A stretch of DNA of 64,000 bases, from assembly GCA_018340805.1 (NCBI GenBank), contig JACMZG010001863.1, positions 22,511,794-22,575,793 of the forward strand, in the 5' to 3' direction. This DNA is from Microvelia longipes (taxonomy: Eukaryota; Arthropoda; Insecta; Hemiptera; Veliidae). The notes beneath the pieces were generated by a model. That model searched no databases. It worked only from the letters and a program-made list of their open reading frames with translations, and was not told the origin of the DNA. Position 1 is the first letter of the stretch. Each line of letters opens with the position of its first letter. Below, one piece after another: positions 61,383-64,000 of the stretch. The position numbers and the translations under genes are program-made.

Positions 61383-63225
61383 TATGCTGCTCAAAAATAA
61401 AAAAATATTTTTATTTAATTATTGGCAACCTGATAACTTAGAAAAACTATATATAGAAGAGCACTACTGATAACACGAAAAGCGTTCACTGTGCAACAAT
61501 AAGCTGCACCTAACAATATACAATTCTAAAAAAATTGGCAATACTTTCCGGCGCGAAATATATGTTCAATTAAAATGATGATTATCAAAAACTAAAAAAT
61601 ATCGGTGCATTACAAATTTTAACCATTTAAAGAAGTTTAACGTATTTTTAAAATTATATATAAAAAGTAGTCCTCGTCAACAAATGTATTCCGCACCCTT
61701 TGCCATCCAAGACCAGTTTTATTAAATACTCAGCAGGTGTTTTAAGTTTTTATATTGGTTATTACGATCTTTCTTCATAATAGATATGATGACAAATATT
61801 AAATATGTTTTTTTATCAGTTGGCAGCATTCTTAGTTGCACCATCAACCGGCTTCGTGTTATCAGTGGAATTACATTGTTTACGGTCCGTGCTCCTTCTA
61901 ATATAGTATATTCAAGCTGATAACATGTTTACATTTATCGTCTTTTTTACTTTAATATGTACGTACAATATGTTGATTGTGATTAAATTCTGTTAAATAA
62001 TTGTTATAATAAATTTAGTTAAAGAAAAAGAGAAACTAAAGTAAAAGGTTATTAAGATTTGACGAAAATGCAGACAGAACAGTGTATTGCCTTAAAATTA
62101 CGATTTGCTTACATCAAAAAAAGGTTAAATTTGTTAAATTACTAATTAAAAAATATTTGAAGGGGAAAAACAAATCACATTTGCAAAATGTACTTAGTTA
62201 ATAGTGCACACGAAAAAAACGTTTATTAGCCGCTCGTTTGAGAATTTTAAACAAACCTAGTATTTAAAGATTCGGACTTAAACCACTTCCGAATCAAAAA
62301 GAAATTCCTTTCAAGGCACTACCCGTGCCTAGAAAAGTGTCTAAAACTAAATCAAAACAGACCCGATTTAAACTAAAACAAAATTCTTTTTTTTTTCGGT
62401 TTACAACTATTTAAACAGATTTCAGATTTTTAACATTTCTTCGGGTCAAGAGGTTCTGATTCACTTGCTCCAAAAATAAAACTTTTCATTTCCAAAACAA
62501 GTTTTAAGGAGACCAAAATAAACCTTGTAATGCCAACATTCATTTTAAAGAGAAATAATAACAAACAAACAAACTGCATTTCCAACACCACTATTGATGT
62601 GGGAAAAGTATTTCTTACACAAATGATTAATTCTAAACTAAACTGTTCAAATAAATGCAAAAACAAAAATTTGGAGTACGTAAATAGTTTAGATTTACTA
62701 GGTTAAACAAAGGGATATTGAGCCAACCGCTGATGGACAAAAACATGCCGTGTCCATTAGTTGACCCATGGCAGGTCTGAAGAAATCGCGTTTGTTTCCC
62801 TACTTAGTTTAATATTACTTAGTTCAAACCTATCTTTTTAGGTTGCCACTTCAACCTAAAGTTATTTCTGTAGGGGTTATTACTTATGCAAGTCTTTAAA
62901 TTGGCATAATAGGCAATTACATAATGGTCTTATAATAGGCATTGTTATTATTATAAAATTTGTTGCACCATAAATAATAAGCTTGTTGCTTAATTAATCT
63001 ATTATAATGTATTTTGGATGAATTATTTAAATTGGAGGATAGTTAAAAGCATTTTGATTTACTTCAAAAACTAATTATTCAATTTATGTCCCATTTCTTT
63101 CAGTGATTTTAAAGTTTTGGACGTATGTAACAAGATGTTTGACTAAAATTCTTGTACCTTTATAGCTTTGGGATGTTAAACGAATATCCTATATTCGTTA
63201 TATTCGGAAATATAAGGCTTGACAT

Positions 63226-63530
63226 AGAAATATATTACTACAGGGGCCCTATTGGTTGCATTATGAAACCTAGAAAAAATAACCTGACCAACCTCGATTA
63301 TCAATATAATGAAATGAACAACAAAATGACAGTGGCTTATATAGTAGAAGGCTGAAAATATAAATAAAAACACAGACAATGTGCAGGAAGCTGAAAACAA
63401 TTTATTCATTAAAACCTTTAACTCATACTTAGAAGAGGTTTCAATGAGGTTACACAGAGCTCCTGAGAGCCACAAAATGATGTTTCAGGGCTCATAATGT
63501 AGTGAGATGGCTATGCCCTCTCTATGATAT
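63226..63530 (-). mobile_element. MITE, GGAGGTTTCAATGAG family
   Basis: Reverse copy of about 305 bp: 'agaaatatattactacaggg', 'taacctgaccaacctcgat', then 'agaggtttcaatgaggttac' and 'gccctctctatgatatc'. Open frames across it on both strands are not genes. Confidence 0.6.
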
Positions 63531-64000
63531 CATATCAATAAAAGGCCGTTCTTACGGCAGAATTTCATAAAAATCTTTTATAGAGATTCATGTATGTAGA
63601 GCTTATATTTTGATCCCATATGCCTTTGCATATAGGGTGTTGCAGAACTACTTTGGATTCACTGATATTTTTGCTCGCTTGTCACCAGGTTTAGTCATCG
63701 ATTACCTTATATTTTGTCTCATTTTGAAATTGTTTGTAATAACTCGTAAAATTTGGGTTGAATAATAAATCAAATATATTCACAGTTGTGTTTAATAAAT
63801 TTATTTAGTTTAATACATAAACTGTACAGATATCAGTTTTTCAAACATGTCTGCCGTTAATGACATTATTACTAGTCATTTATATTAACTGCCCCTCAAA
63901 TTTGACCTTTGTCCTTGAATGTTGTAGCTCCTCTGCGCGTACAGTATATATAAAGTACCCGCTAGTATAGTGGTAGATGTTCTGAATATTTTACATATTT

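Larger units (their letters stand above)
60720..64000. other. Upstream of reticulocalbin gene; repeats only
   Basis: Holds two MITEs (61107-61382 and 63226-63530). No coding exon is recognised. A TATATAAAG sequence lies at about 63947 near the window end. Confidence 0.45.

Noticed and set aside
63176..63475. 99-codon minus-strand frame and 67-codon plus-strand frame
   Set aside because: Both lie within or across a MITE.
63957..63990. A tRNA gene at the window edge
   Set aside because: Only an A-box-like stretch is present. No anticodon arm or T arm can be seen before the window ends.

Overview
This is an AT-rich eukaryotic nuclear window from an animal, most likely an insect. Genes are split by GT-AG introns, intergenic DNA is full of (TA)n tracts and small transposable elements, and three protein-coding genes have recognisable animal orthologues. 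The insect call rests mainly on the charlatan-like zinc-finger exon. A hemipteran is plausible but not shown.

Layout. (1) 1-10.3 kb: one long minus-strand exon at 9139-10050 encodes the N-terminus of a six-finger C2H2 protein that resembles insect charlatan (REST/NRSF-like). Its remaining exons must lie to the left, mostly outside the window. (2) 10.3-48.8 kb: a repeat-filled intergenic region. It holds a decayed LINE reverse-transcriptase fragment (17.0-17.4 kb), several MITE and foldback families, many copies of an ~0.85-kb element with a 5S-rRNA-like segment, satellite-like arrays and a few exon-like open segments without a home. (3) 48.9-54.5 kb, plus strand: a complete five-exon gene for a cyclin-D1-binding protein 1 (CCNDBP1/GCIP) homologue, 365 aa, with a poly(A) signal. 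Introns 1 and 3 carry repeat elements. (4) 57.2-60.7 kb, minus strand: a complete five-coding-exon gene for a reticulocalbin-2-like CREC protein, 334 aa, with a signal peptide, six EF-hands and a C-terminal MDEL. It converges on CCNDBP1. (5) 60.7-64 kb: repeats, with no gene seen.

The three genes show no sign of working together: one is a nuclear neural-type transcription factor, one a cyclin/HLH-interacting regulator, and one a secretory-pathway Ca2+-binding protein. The most unusual content is in the repeats: 5S-like modules inside a dispersed element, a 526-bp MITE nested in one copy with an exact 8-bp target duplication, a 49-bp insertion with its own 8-bp duplication in another copy, two collinear arrays built on the mirror-symmetric motif cgagcgaagcgagc, and a compact cluster of GC-rich hairpins at 45.9 kb. 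Exon boundaries were worked out by hand from splice signals and reading-frame continuity. Protein names rest on remembered family similarity, not on a search.
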